From assembly GCA_035720945.1 (NCBI GenBank), contig DASTNK010000148.1:1-12215 (forward strand): a DNA stretch of 12,215 nt, in the 5' to 3' direction. A model generated the notes under the pieces. The model did no database searches. It had not been told where the DNA came from and was given only the letters and a program-made list of their open reading frames with translations. Position numbers and translations under genes: made by a program. This document shows, piece by piece, positions 1 to 7,404 of this stretch (position 1 is the stretch's first letter; every line of letters starts with the position of its first letter). The stretch comes from SCQX01 sp035720945. Its GTDB lineage: Bacteria > Pseudomonadota > Gammaproteobacteria > Burkholderiales > Burkholderiaceae_B.

Positions 1-835
1 CGCCCTGGGCCGACACTGACTCAATGCCGCCGGGGGCTTGCCGGGCCGGGCCATCCAGCGCCTGCGCCATCCAGACCTTCACTGGGTCGGCCAGGCCCGG
101 CAGCGTCATGGTGGCACCCGGCACGGGGTTGAATGCCCGTACGCGGCGTTCCAGTACGACAGCTGGTTGGGAAAAATCCAGAGGCGCTTCGGATTTGAGC
201 AGTTTGGCGGCATACGTGACACCCTCATCGGGCTGGGGCGTGGCGGCCAGTGCGCCGCCCCGCAGCGCCGCAATGGCCTGCAACACGCTGCACGCGCCCT
301 GCTCGGCCAGCGCATCGTGCAAGCTGGCCGCCGTCGAGTCGCCAGAGATCGGCACGGGGTCCGACACCAGCATATCGCCCGTATCCAACCCTTCGTCCAT
401 CTGCATGATGGTGATACCCGTCTGCGCGTCACCCGCCTCGATGGCTCGCTGGATGGGGGCCGCCCCGCGCCAGCGGGGCAACAGGCTGGCATGTATGTTG
501 AAGCAGCCATGCGCTGGCAGCCCCAACGTCCAGGAAGGCAAGATCAGGCCATAGGCCGCCACCACCATGAGGTCAGGCTCCGCGCGCAGCAACGCCTCGC
601 GCGCCGCCGTGGCGTCATCGGGATAGCGACCGTCGAGTCGCAGGCTGCGCGGCTGCGCCACGGGAATGCCGGCGGCCTGGGCCGCCTGCTTGACGGGAGA
701 AGGCAACAGTTTCAATCCCCGCCCAGCCGGGCGGTCGGGTTGTGTCAACACCAGGGGAACGTCATACCCCGCAGCGATAATGGCCTCAAGGGCAATCTGT
801 GCGAACACCGGGGTGCCGGCGAAAACGATGCGCAT
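1..835 (-). CDS. fmt: Methionyl-tRNA formyltransferase, 3' end cut by the window edge
   Basis: Transfers a formyl group from 10-formyl-tetrahydrofolate to Met-tRNAfMet in the cytoplasm, the step that prepares initiator tRNA. The minus-strand frame reads from ATG at 835 (MRIVFAGTP, the usual N-terminus) for 278 codons to the left edge without a stop. Visible motifs are the FNIHASLLPRWRGAAPI signature at residues 112-128, with N113 and H115 matching the catalytic Asn and His of the family, and LDTGD at 150-154, where D151 matches the catalytic Asp. The family is about 310-315 residues, so roughly 35 residues of the C-terminal tRNA-binding domain lie outside the window. An AAGG lies 9 bases before the start. 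def lies 60 bases upstream on the same strand, the usual def-fmt pair, so formylation and deformylation are probably co-expressed. Identification is secure; only the 3' end is unseen. Confidence 0.97.
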   Translation of the reverse strand, partial: MRIVFAGTPVFAQIALEAIIAAGYDVPLVLTQPDRPAGRGLKLLPSPVKQAAQAAGIPVAQPRSLRLDGRYPDDATAAREALLRAEPDLMVVAAYGLILPSWTLGLPAHGCFNIHASLLPRWRGAAPIQRAIEAGDAQTGITIMQMDEGLDTGDMLVSDPVPISGDSTAASLHDALAEQGACSVLQAIAALRGGALAATPQPDEGVTYAAKLLKSEAPLDFSQPAVVLERRVRAFNPVPGATMTLPGLADPVKVWMAQALDGPARQAPGGIESVSAQG

Positions 836-876
836 CAAGCGTGCCTTGGAGTGCTGTTTGGTGAATTTGAATGCAT

Positions 877-896
877 GGGCCCGTCAAGCCGGGCCC
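877..896 (-). other. Stem-loop in the def-fmt spacer
   Basis: A perfect 7-base inverted repeat (GGGCCCG, 6-base loop, CGGGCCC) begins at the last base of the def stop codon. It lies inside the 60-base gap before fmt. No T-run follows on the minus strand, so it does not look like a full intrinsic terminator. A partial attenuator or an mRNA-stabilising stem between the two cistrons is possible. The repeat is seen directly; any function is inference. Confidence 0.4.
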
Positions 897-1408
897 TAGG
901 CGCGCTGCGCTTCCCGCTCTTGCTTGCGCAGGCGGGCACGGATCCGGTTCTGCTTGAGCACCGACAGGTATTCCACGAACACCTTGCCCATGAGATGGTC
1001 GAGCTCGTGCTGGACACAAACCGCCAGCAGGCCGTCAGCGTCGAACTCGTATATCTGTCCCTGTTCGTCCTGCGCCCGCGCGCGAATGCGGGCGGACCGC
1101 TCGACCTCGTCGTAAACACCCGGCACCGACAGACAACCTTCTTCGTACACCTGCTGCTCGTCGCTTTTCCAGATGATTTCCGGGTTGATCAGCACATGCA
1201 GGTCGTTGCCGTCCTCGGAGACATCGATGACGACCACACGCTCGTGTACGTCGACCTGGGTCGCCGCCAGCCCCACCCCGGGCGCGGCGTACATGGTTTC
1301 CGCCATGTCGCGCACCAGTGTGCGGATGCGGTCATCGACCTGGGCAACGGGCTTGGCGACTTTATGCAGACGCCGATCCGGATATTGAAGAATGGGTAGC
1401 AAAGCCAT
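896..1408 (-). CDS. def: Peptide deformylase
   Basis: Removes the N-terminal formyl group from nascent proteins; a metalloenzyme, normally iron-dependent, acting at the ribosome. The 170-residue product has all three family motifs: GVGLAATQ at residues 44-51, EGCLSVP at 90-96 with metal ligand C92, and QHELDHL at 133-139 with the HExxH metal-binding and catalytic residues (H134, E135, H138). Length is normal. The start is placed at ATG 1408 (MALLPILQYPD, the typical N-terminus). An in-frame ATG at 1420 would add only MCLI and fits the family less well; neither has a strong Shine-Dalgarno. It is first in a def-fmt unit and is transcribed divergently from dprA. A reasonable promoter lies at 1446-1474. 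Confidence 0.97.
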   Translation of the reverse strand: MALLPILQYPDRRLHKVAKPVAQVDDRIRTLVRDMAETMYAAPGVGLAATQVDVHERVVVIDVSEDGNDLHVLINPEIIWKSDEQQVYEEGCLSVPGVYDEVERSARIRARAQDEQGQIYEFDADGLLAVCVQHELDHLMGKVFVEYLSVLKQNRIRARLRKQEREAQRA

Positions 1409-1445
1409 AATAAGGCACATCCAAAATGAGTGCTTTCAACCCTCT

Positions 1446-1474
1446 ATCATAGAACATCCACGACCGTTGGTCAG
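1446..1474 (-). promoter_or_regulatory. Candidate sigma-70 promoter of def-fmt
   Basis: On the minus strand a -35-like CTGACC (plus 1469-1474) and a -10-like TATGAT (plus 1446-1451) are separated by 17 bases. Each box differs from consensus by one or two bases. Transcription would begin near 1440, giving a leader of about 30 bases before def. This is a match by eye, with no experimental support. Confidence 0.5.
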
Positions 1475-1496
1475 GTTCAAGCCAGCGAAATCCAAG

Positions 1497-1510
1497 CCCG
1501 CGAAAGCGGG
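1497..1510. other. Small GNRA-loop hairpin in the def/dprA divergent spacer
   Basis: CCCGC-GAAA-GCGGG is a perfect 5-base stem with a GAAA tetraloop. It lies 74 bases before the dprA start, within the putative dprA leader and upstream of the def promoter. No T-run follows. It may be an RNA element in the dprA leader or simply chance in GC-rich DNA. The rest of the 176-base spacer holds no gene. Confidence 0.25.
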
Positions 1511-1584
1511 ACCTTTCCGCGCCGGGGGCACCGGCAACGCATCACGCCATGCGACACTAAGGAAATTCGTCAATTCGCATTCCT

Positions 1585-2769
1585 ATGCCTTCCAACCTGT
1601 CCGACCAGGAACTCGACGCCTGGATACGCCTCTCGCTGGAACCCGGCGTGGGGTCCGCTCTGGCGCGCCGCCTGCTGGGCGCCATCGGCCTGCCGCCCGA
1701 CATTTTCGCGCTGCCCGCCAGCGCGCTGGCGCAGTGCCTGCCCCTCGATCTCGCTCGCCAACTCAGTCTTCCGCCTCGCGAAGAGATCGTCGCGGCCATC
1801 GAACAAACCCGGGTCTGGCTTGGGGAGCCTGATCATCACCTGCTCACACTGGCGGACGCCCACTACCCCGCCGCCCTGCTCGACACTTACGATCCACCGC
1901 CGCTGCTCTACGTGAACGGGAACCCCGAGTGCCTCGCACGCCCCATCATTTCCATTGTTGGCGCCCGTCACGCCTCACCCGGCGGCGAGGACAACGCCCG
2001 CGCGTTCGCCCGCCATCTCGCTGAGCGCGGATGGTGCATCGCCAGCGGCCTGGCCCTGGGCATAGACGCCGCCGCGCACGACGGCGCGCTGCTCGCCGGC
2101 CCCGACGGCGGCGGCACGATCGCCGTCATGGGCACGGGCATAGACATCATCTATCCGGCCCGGAATCACGACCTGGCGCATCGGATCGCACAAAGCGGCG
2201 CCCTGGTTTCCGAGCTTCCGTTGGGCACACGCGCGCTGCCGCACCAATTCCCCAAGCGCAACCGCATCGTCGCGGGCCTTGCCCGGGGGGTGCTGGTGGT
2301 GGAAGCCGCCCGGCAAAGCGGCTCTCTCATCACGGCCCGGTTGGCCACGGAGGCGGGCCGTGAAGTGTTCGCGATCCCCGGTTCCATCCACTCGCCCTTG
2401 TCCCACGGATGCCATGCCCTGATACGCCAGGGAGCCAAGCTGGTCGAATCAGGCCAGGATATCCACGACGAACTCGGCCAGGCGCGCCCGGCTTCCTCGC
2501 CCGCCGTGGCGCTGGCGGCCCGCACCCGCCTCCCGCCTCGTCAAGCCGACCCCGGCCCCCGGACCGGAAACGCTAAAATGCTGACCGAAGCGACCACAGC
2601 CGAACAAGCGGCCGTGCTCGAAGCCCTGGGACACGATCCAATCAGTCTCGACGTCGTGCATGCCCGCACCCGGCTCGGCATTCCACAAATCAACCAGAGC
2701 CTGCTCGAACTTGAACTGGCCGGGCGCGTCGACCGGCTCGACGACGGCCGTTTCCAACGCCACGAATGA
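1585..2769 (+). CDS. dprA: DNA-processing protein DprA (Smf family)
   Basis: DprA binds incoming single-stranded DNA and loads RecA during natural transformation; many non-competent bacteria keep it. The 394-residue protein has an N-terminal helical, SAM-like region (about 1-80), a Rossmann-like DprA domain (about 90-295) and a C-terminal winged-helix DML1-like domain (about 335-392). Visible signatures are SIVGARHAS (123-131), SGLALGIDAAAH (154-165), GTGIDIIYP (183-191), FPKRNRIVAGL (222-232) and SGSLITARLA (245-254). Length is normal. The start at 1585 is the first ATG after an in-frame TAA at 1558. No Shine-Dalgarno lies directly before it; an AAGGA at 1559-1563 is too far. mvaB begins 43 bases after the stop on the same strand, so the two may share a transcript. 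The domain set is intact, but whether the host is competent cannot be told. Confidence 0.96.
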   Translation: MPSNLSDQELDAWIRLSLEPGVGSALARRLLGAIGLPPDIFALPASALAQCLPLDLARQLSLPPREEIVAAIEQTRVWLGEPDHHLLTLADAHYPAALLDTYDPPPLLYVNGNPECLARPIISIVGARHASPGGEDNARAFARHLAERGWCIASGLALGIDAAAHDGALLAGPDGGGTIAVMGTGIDIIYPARNHDLAHRIAQSGALVSELPLGTRALPHQFPKRNRIVAGLARGVLVVEAARQSGSLITARLATEAGREVFAIPGSIHSPLSHGCHALIRQGAKLVESGQDIHDELGQARPASSPAVALAARTRLPPRQADPGPRTGNAKMLTEATTAEQAAVLEALGHDPISLDVVHARTRLGIPQINQSLLELELAGRVDRLDDGRFQRHE

Positions 2770-2799
2770 ACGCCACATGGCGCCCGCACACCACGTACC

Positions 2800-2804
2800 G
2801 AGGA
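2800..2804 (+). promoter_or_regulatory. Shine-Dalgarno that decides the mvaB start
   Basis: GAGGA ends 8 bases before ATG 2813. The mvaB frame stays open for 51 codons upstream, and another in-frame ATG exists at 2777. Only 2813 has a well-spaced ribosome-binding site, and it is followed at once by the family-like sequence MRFPESVKIVEVGPRDG. Confidence 0.75.
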
Positions 2805-2812
2805 TACACACC

Positions 2813-3724
2813 ATGCGTTTCCCAGAAAGTGTCAAGATCGTCGAGGTCGGCCCGCGCGACGGGTTGCAGAACGAAAAGGAATTCGTTCCCACCGAGGTCA
2901 AGATCGAACTCGTCGACCGCTTGTCGAACGCCGGCTTCCAGAACGTCGAATCGGCATCGTTCGTGTCGCCGAAATGGGTGCCGCAAATGGCGGATGGCGC
3001 CGCCGTCATGGCAGCGATCGCGCGCAGGCCCGGCACCATCTACTCGGTGCTCACGCCCAATCTGCGGGGCTTTCACGATGCCGTCCAGGCCGGTGTCGAC
3101 GAGGTGGTGATTTTCGGAGCCGCCAGCGAGGCATTCTCCCAGCGCAACATCAACTGCTCGATCGCGGAATCCATCGCGCGCTTCGAACCCGTGGCGGAGG
3201 CCGCGAAACGCGCCGGGCTGCGTCTGCGCGGCAGCATCAGCTGCGCGCTGGACTGCCCCTACCAGGGCCCGACACCTGTGTCGGCGGTGGTGGACGTCGT
3301 CCAACGCATGCAGGCGCTGGGCTGCGACGAAATCGACGTGGCCGACACCATAGGCACCGGCACACCCGGCCGCGTGAGCGACGTTTTCCATGCGGTGGGG
3401 GAGGTCATCGACCTGAAAGGCGTGTCCGGACATTTCCATGACACCTATGGCCAGGCGTTGGCGAACATCCTGGCGGCGCTTGAAGCCGGCGTCACGATCT
3501 TCCACGCCTCGGTGGCTGGCCTGGGCGGATGCCCCTACGCGAAAGGCGCCACCGGCAACGTGGCCACGGAAGACGTGCTCTACCTCATGCACGGACTGGG
3601 AATCGGCACCGGCATCGATCTCGACGCCGTGGTGGACATCGGCCAATGGATATCGGGGCACCTGGGCCGCAAGGCGGTCAGCCGGGCGGGCAACGCCCTG
3701 GCCGCGCGCAAGGCCAATGCATGA
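2813..3724 (+). CDS. mvaB: Hydroxymethylglutaryl-CoA lyase
   Basis: Cleaves (S)-3-hydroxy-3-methylglutaryl-CoA to acetyl-CoA and acetoacetate, the last step of leucine catabolism. The 303-residue protein is a single DRE-TIM barrel of normal length. It shows GPRDGLQNE at residues 13-21, with R15 and D16 matching the catalytic Arg and metal-binding Asp. HFHDTYG at 207-213 supplies metal ligands H207 and H209. The HMG-CoA lyase signature SVAGLGGCPYAKGATGN lies at 233-249, with catalytic C240 and metal ligand N249. E46 in VESASFVS matches the conserved acidic residue. The other leucine-degradation genes (isovaleryl-CoA dehydrogenase, methylcrotonyl-CoA carboxylase) are not next to it. It lies between dprA and a small membrane protein whose ATG overlaps its stop (ATGA). 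Isopropylmalate or homocitrate synthases share the barrel but lack this cysteine signature. Confidence 0.96.
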   Translation: MRFPESVKIVEVGPRDGLQNEKEFVPTEVKIELVDRLSNAGFQNVESASFVSPKWVPQMADGAAVMAAIARRPGTIYSVLTPNLRGFHDAVQAGVDEVVIFGAASEAFSQRNINCSIAESIARFEPVAEAAKRAGLRLRGSISCALDCPYQGPTPVSAVVDVVQRMQALGCDEIDVADTIGTGTPGRVSDVFHAVGEVIDLKGVSGHFHDTYGQALANILAALEAGVTIFHASVAGLGGCPYAKGATGNVATEDVLYLMHGLGIGTGIDLDAVVDIGQWISGHLGRKAVSRAGNALAARKANA

Positions 3725-4218
3725 CACCGCCGGACACCCGGCTCACACCCGAGGAGCACGCCGCCCTGATCAGCGAGATCGGGCCGTTGCCGCTGCGCGG
3801 CATGGCGTGGCCCACCTGGGTCAAGGTGGTTGTGTGGATCGCCCTGATCCTGATCGGCGCCCAGATCATCCGTGTCGCGGGCAGTCCGGAAGGCCGGCAG
3901 TTCAGCCCGCTGCATGCGGGTTTCGTCATTCTCGTGTTTCTGGCGCTGGTCGTGGCCGCACGCTTCATGCTGTTCTCGGAAACCCGCATCACCGCGGACG
4001 GTATTGAGCAATCCTGGTTCACGCTGCGCCGCATCGCCTGGACGGACATCCAGTTCGCCCGGTTCGTTTCGCTGCCCACCTCGAAGCGATTGGTGTGCTT
4101 CACCGCTGGGCGCAGGCCTGTGGTCTTCCAGGCCGGCACGCCTGAGCTACGGAACGCTTTCGTGCGCATCGCGGCGGCCTATCGTCGTCGACTCGAAGAG
4201 GTGCGGCGCCACGCATGA
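3721..4218 (+). CDS. Small two-pass membrane protein, possible bacterial PH-like domain
   Basis: I do not recognise a named family for this 165-residue protein. It has a short polar N-terminus (1-30), a first hydrophobic segment at about 33-50, a short loop, a second at about 66-85, and a soluble C-terminal part of about 80 residues. That tail (RITADGIEQSWFTLRRIAWTD, then a strand-rich stretch and a terminal helix rich in Arg) resembles the layout of bacterial PH (bPH) domains that follow paired membrane helices; this is a resemblance only. The start at 3721 overlaps the mvaB stop as ATGA and has AAGG 7 bases upstream, so translation is probably coupled to mvaB. The frame is open further upstream inside mvaB, but that part is a shadow. 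Role unknown; the tight coupling may reflect shared expression rather than shared function. Confidence 0.8.
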   Translation: MTPPDTRLTPEEHAALISEIGPLPLRGMAWPTWVKVVVWIALILIGAQIIRVAGSPEGRQFSPLHAGFVILVFLALVVAARFMLFSETRITADGIEQSWFTLRRIAWTDIQFARFVSLPTSKRLVCFTAGRRPVVFQAGTPELRNAFVRIAAAYRRRLEEVRRHA

Positions 4219-4239
4219 GGCTGTGGCGCGCATCCCGGG

Positions 4240-4279
4240 GGGCGGAAAGCACAAGCCCGCCCGCCAGGCGATACGCCTG
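4240..4279. terminator. Stem-loops in the convergent gap, possible bidirectional terminator
   Basis: The 67-base gap between the converging membrane-protein gene and yggS contains two perfect inverted repeats. The first is GGGCGG (4240-4245) with CCGCCC (4257-4262). The second is CAGGCG-ATA-CGCCTG (4265-4279), 6 bases past the yggS stop. Neither is followed by a clear T-run. The position between convergent genes makes a termination role plausible. Confidence 0.45.
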
Positions 4280-4285
4280 CATGCC

Positions 4286-5023
4286 TCAATGGTAGACACG
4301 TTGCCCGAAAAGCGCCGACCCGATGCGCACCTCGGTCGACCCTTCCTCGATGGCCAGTTCGAAATCCCCGCTCATGCCCATGGATAAACGCGCCAGGCCT
4401 TCGGCGCCATTGTCGCGCAGGCGGTCGCGCCAGCCGCGCAGCATGCGAAAACACGCCCGGACAGGCTGTTCCTCGTTGGCGTTGACGGCCATGGTCATCA
4501 ACCCCTTGACGCGCAGCGTATCGAAATGCCCGAGTTGTTTGAGAAACCCCGGCAATTCCTCCGGCGCCAGCCCGAATTTCGAGGGTTCCGGCGAGGTCTT
4601 GACCTGAATCAGCACATCGATGGCGCGGCCCTCGTGCTGAAGGCGCCGATCCAGCGCCCGGGCCAGGTCCAGGCGATCAAGCGACTGCACCTCAGCGACC
4701 AGGCGCGCGGCGTCCTTGGCCTTGTTCGTCTGCAGATGGCCGATCATCACCCATTCAGGGGTGGGGTCGACCACCACGGGGGCCTTTTGCGCGATCTCCT
4801 GCGTCTTGTTCTCACCGAATCTATGCAGCCCCAGCGCTTGCGCCTCGCGCACCGCGTCCACGCCGAAGGTCTTGCTGACGGGCAGCAGGATGACATCGGA
4901 TGCAGGGCGGCCCGCTCGGGCACACGCCCGGGCCATGCGATCGCGTATCGCATCGAGCCGGGATGCCATGGAGGTCGGGGACGGGGAGGGAACGCCGGAA
5001 TCAGGGGTATCGGGGGCTGACAT
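4286..5023 (-). CDS. yggS: YggS/PLPBP-family PLP-binding homeostasis protein
   Basis: A pyridoxal-5'-phosphate-binding protein of the alanine-racemase-like fold III family. It has no known catalytic activity and helps control PLP supply and amino-acid/keto-acid balance in the cytoplasm. From ATG 5023 it has 245 residues. Motifs in order are LLPVSKT at 46-52 with PLP-lysine K51, FGENKTQE at 69-76, IGHLQTNK at 94-101, and a C-terminal SMGMSGDFELAIEEGSTEVRIG stretch that grips the phosphate. The N-terminus is uncertain: GTG at 5041 adds 6 residues, while ATG at 4969 would trim 18 and give a size nearer the family norm. No start has a good Shine-Dalgarno. The first 20 residues are Pro/Ser-rich and probably disordered. 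It lies downstream of the cys operon on the same strand but 164 bases away, so probably has its own promoter. Confidence 0.93.
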   Translation of the reverse strand: MSAPDTPDSGVPSPSPTSMASRLDAIRDRMARACARAGRPASDVILLPVSKTFGVDAVREAQALGLHRFGENKTQEIAQKAPVVVDPTPEWVMIGHLQTNKAKDAARLVAEVQSLDRLDLARALDRRLQHEGRAIDVLIQVKTSPEPSKFGLAPEELPGFLKQLGHFDTLRVKGLMTMAVNANEEQPVRACFRMLRGWRDRLRDNGAEGLARLSMGMSGDFELAIEEGSTEVRIGSALFGQRVYH

Positions 5024-5122
5024 GAAACTCGGTTGTGGCACGAAAGAGGAATGACGCCTCTACCATACAACAAGAACCGTTTCGCGCGCCGGACCCCGCC
5101 CACACAGGTAGTCCAACCCCCG

Positions 5123-5140
5123 GTGCGGCCCGTTCCGCAC
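5123..5140 (-). terminator. Stem-loop after cysN, weak terminator candidate
   Basis: GTGCGG-(6 bases)-CCGCAC is a perfect 6-base inverted repeat about 48 bases past the cysN stop in transcription order. The stem can be lengthened by CC/GG with one bulge. No T-run follows, so it would be Rho-assisted or not a terminator at all. The rest of the spacer before yggS shows only a poor -10-like TATGGT (plus 5062-5067) without a -35 partner. Confidence 0.35.
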
Positions 5141-5187
5141 GGGAGTCCTTAGTAGTCCTCGAAACCAGACACCGCACTCGCTTTCCG

Positions 5188-6495
5188 CTAGACCTGGTCA
5201 GAACCCCCTTGACGAATCATCCCGGCCGCGGCGGTCTGGTGCGTGGCCTCGTCGATCAGGATGAACGCCCCCGTGGCCGGGCTGTCTTCGTACGCATCCA
5301 GCGCCAGGCTATCGCGGGCCTGGATGGTCACCCGACCGATGTCGTTCATATCCAGTGCGCCGCCCGCCTGCACGTGCCGCAGCTCATGGATGTCGCGCCG
5401 GGTATGCACCGCGCGGACACGGGCCTGCGTCAGGCGGGTGCCCTGCTTCAGGAGATACGATCGTTGCAGGCTCAGCGCCCGCTGATCGAGCCAGCACAGG
5501 TCGGCCTCGAACTCGCGTCCGGTGCGCACCGTGTCCTCCAAGGCCACCACCAGGTCGCCGCGCGAGACGTCGACGTCCCGATCGAGCACCAGTGTCACCG
5601 TATCGCCGGCCTGCGCGACGCTCAGGTCCTGGTCGAACCGCACCAAGCGATCGATCACGGCCGCCACGCCCGAAGGCAATATCCTCACCGTATCGCCCAC
5701 CGCCAGCGAACCGCCGGACAATTGACCCGCGTAGCCCCGGAACCCTCGAGGCCCATCACGCACTACCCATTGCACGAAGAACCGCGGCGGCCTGGGATTG
5801 AAATCCTGGACAGCCAGGGACTCCAGCAGCGACAGCAGCGGGGGACCGTCATACCAAGGCGTATTGGCCGATGGCTCGACCACGTTGTCGCCATTGAGTG
5901 CCGACAGGGGGACGATATGAAAGTGCGGAATGTCCAGCCTGGCCGCCAGATCCCGATAGGCGACATGGATCTGTTCGAAGAGCTCCGGATTCCACCCGAC
6001 CAGATCCATCTTGTTCACCGCCACGACAATGTGCTGGATGCCCAGCAGCGCCGCCAACGCGGTATGCCGTTTGGTCTGCGCCAGCAGCTCGCCATCGACG
6101 ACCCGGCTCGCGTCGATCAGGATGATCGCGGCTTGCGCGGTCGACGCGCCCGTCACCATGTTGCGGGTGTACTGTTCGTGGCCCGGCGCATCCGCGACAA
6201 TGAATTTGCGCTTCGGCGTGGCGAAATACCGATACGCCACATCGATGGTGATGCCCTGCTCGCGCTCCGCCTCCAGGCCGTCGGTGAGCAGCGCCAGATC
6301 CAGGGCTTCGCTGTCGTGCACCCGTTTGTACCGGGAACGGGAAATGGCCGATATCTGGTCGGCGAACACGCCTTTGCTGTCAACCAACAGGCGGCCGATC
6401 AGCGTGGATTTTCCGTCATCCACCGAGCCGGCCGTGATGAAGCGCAACACGCCTTCGTCCGCCACACTGCTCCAGGATTCATTGACTGCGTTCAT
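5188..6495 (-). CDS. cysN: Sulfate adenylyltransferase, large GTPase subunit
   Basis: CysN is the regulatory GTPase subunit of ATP sulfurylase; GTP hydrolysis drives formation of adenosine 5'-phosphosulfate (APS) by CysD. The 435-residue protein is EF-Tu-like. It has a P-loop GSVDDGKS at 23-30, the switch region EQGITIDVAY at 79-88, DAPGHEQY at 102-109 and the guanine-specificity motif NKMD at 161-164, followed by two beta-barrel domains. Its length is that of stand-alone CysN; there is no fused APS kinase (CysC) domain at the C-terminus. The start ATG overlaps the cysD stop by one base (TGATG), which implies translational coupling and balanced subunit amounts. It is the last gene of the cysH-cysD-cysN unit. 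Confidence 0.97.
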   Translation of the reverse strand: MNAVNESWSSVADEGVLRFITAGSVDDGKSTLIGRLLVDSKGVFADQISAISRSRYKRVHDSEALDLALLTDGLEAEREQGITIDVAYRYFATPKRKFIVADAPGHEQYTRNMVTGASTAQAAIILIDASRVVDGELLAQTKRHTALAALLGIQHIVVAVNKMDLVGWNPELFEQIHVAYRDLAARLDIPHFHIVPLSALNGDNVVEPSANTPWYDGPPLLSLLESLAVQDFNPRPPRFFVQWVVRDGPRGFRGYAGQLSGGSLAVGDTVRILPSGVAAVIDRLVRFDQDLSVAQAGDTVTLVLDRDVDVSRGDLVVALEDTVRTGREFEADLCWLDQRALSLQRSYLLKQGTRLTQARVRAVHTRRDIHELRHVQAGGALDMNDIGRVTIQARDSLALDAYEDSPATGAFILIDEATHQTAAAGMIRQGGSDQV

Positions 6496-7403
6496 CAGAA
6501 GTACCCCTGTTTCTTGCGGCGCTCCATCGAGGCCTCGGAAGTCTGGTCATCCATGCGTGTGGCACCGCGCTCGGTCATGGTGGACACCACCGTTTCAGCG
6601 ATGATCGCTTCGGGGGTGTCGGCCGTGGACGCCACCGGACAGGTGCATGACACGTCTCCGACCGTGCGAAACCGCACGCTCAGCGTTTCAGCCGTTTCCC
6701 CGTCCCGCACCGGCGTCAGAGGCGTGACCGGGACGAGCAGGCCGTTGCGACGCACCACCTCGCGCTGATGCGCGTAATAGAGAGGGGGTAATGCCAGCCG
6801 TTCCCGCGTGATGTACTGCCAGACGTCCAGCTCGGTCCAGTTCGAGATGGGGAAGACCCGCATGTTCTCGCCCTTGTGCACACGGGTGTTGAACAGATTC
6901 CACAACTCCGGGCGCTGAGCCTTCGGGTCCCACTGCCCGAACTCGTTGCGGAACGAGAACACACGTTCCTTGGCCCGGGCCTTTTCCTCATCACGCCGCG
7001 CCCCGCCTATGCAGGCATCGAAACCGAACTCCTCGATTGCCTCGAGCAGCGTGGTGGCCTGCGCGGCGTTGCGTGAATCGTTCTCGCGGCGCAGGACCAC
7101 CGTGCCGCGCGCGATCGAGTCGTCGACCTGGCGCACGATCAGTCGCTCGCCGATGCGGGCGACATGCGCGTCGCGGAATGCGATCACTTCGTCGAAGTTG
7201 TGGCCAGTATCGACATGCAGCAGCGGAAACGGAAAGCGCGCGGGACGGAAGGCCTTTTCCGCCAGGCGCAGCAGTACGACCGAATCCTTGCCACCGGAAA
7301 ACAACAGCACCGGGCGTTCGCACTCGGCCGCGACTTCCCGCAATATGTAGATGGCTTCGGATTCGAGCCAGTCCAGATGTGTTCTTGGTGTGGGTGCACC
7401 CAT
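6495..7403 (-). CDS. cysD: Sulfate adenylyltransferase, small catalytic subunit
   Basis: CysD is the catalytic subunit of ATP sulfurylase, joining sulfate and ATP to give APS in the first step of sulfate assimilation. The 302-residue protein belongs to the PP-loop ATP pyrophosphatase fold, with SGGKDS at 36-41. Further family signatures are HVDTGHNF (63-70), GGARRDEEKARAKER (133-147), FPISNWTELDVWQYI (184-198) and a C-terminal end rich in Lys/Arg (ERRKKQGYF), typical of CysD. Length is normal. It starts one base after the cysH stop, with a strong GAGAGG ribosome-binding site inside the end of cysH, and overlaps cysN by one base. All three genes therefore sit on one compact transcript. Confidence 0.97.
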   Translation of the reverse strand: MGAPTPRTHLDWLESEAIYILREVAAECERPVLLFSGGKDSVVLLRLAEKAFRPARFPFPLLHVDTGHNFDEVIAFRDAHVARIGERLIVRQVDDSIARGTVVLRRENDSRNAAQATTLLEAIEEFGFDACIGGARRDEEKARAKERVFSFRNEFGQWDPKAQRPELWNLFNTRVHKGENMRVFPISNWTELDVWQYITRERLALPPLYYAHQREVVRRNGLLVPVTPLTPVRDGETAETLSVRFRTVGDVSCTCPVASTADTPEAIIAETVVSTMTERGATRMDDQTSEASMERRKKQGYF

Positions 7404-7404
7404 T

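Noticed and set aside
38..1399. 453-codon open frame on the plus strand opposite fmt and def
   Set aside because: It is exactly antisense to two genes with clear catalytic motifs. Its His/Arg/Gln-rich protein is typical of the complementary frame of GC-rich coding DNA, with no recognisable domain.
2690..3727. 345-codon minus-strand open frame opposite mvaB
   Set aside because: Antisense shadow of HMG-CoA lyase, whose plus-strand signature motifs and ribosome-binding site are clear.
5188..5300. Possible CysC (APS kinase) fusion at the CysN C-terminus
   Set aside because: CysN stops at 435 residues, the length of the stand-alone protein, and no second P-loop follows.
5035..6768. 577-codon open frame on the plus strand opposite cysN and the end of cysD
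   Set aside because: A shadow of cysN/cysD; its composition is dominated by Arg, Gln and His and it shows no motif, whereas the minus strand carries full GTPase and PP-loop signatures.
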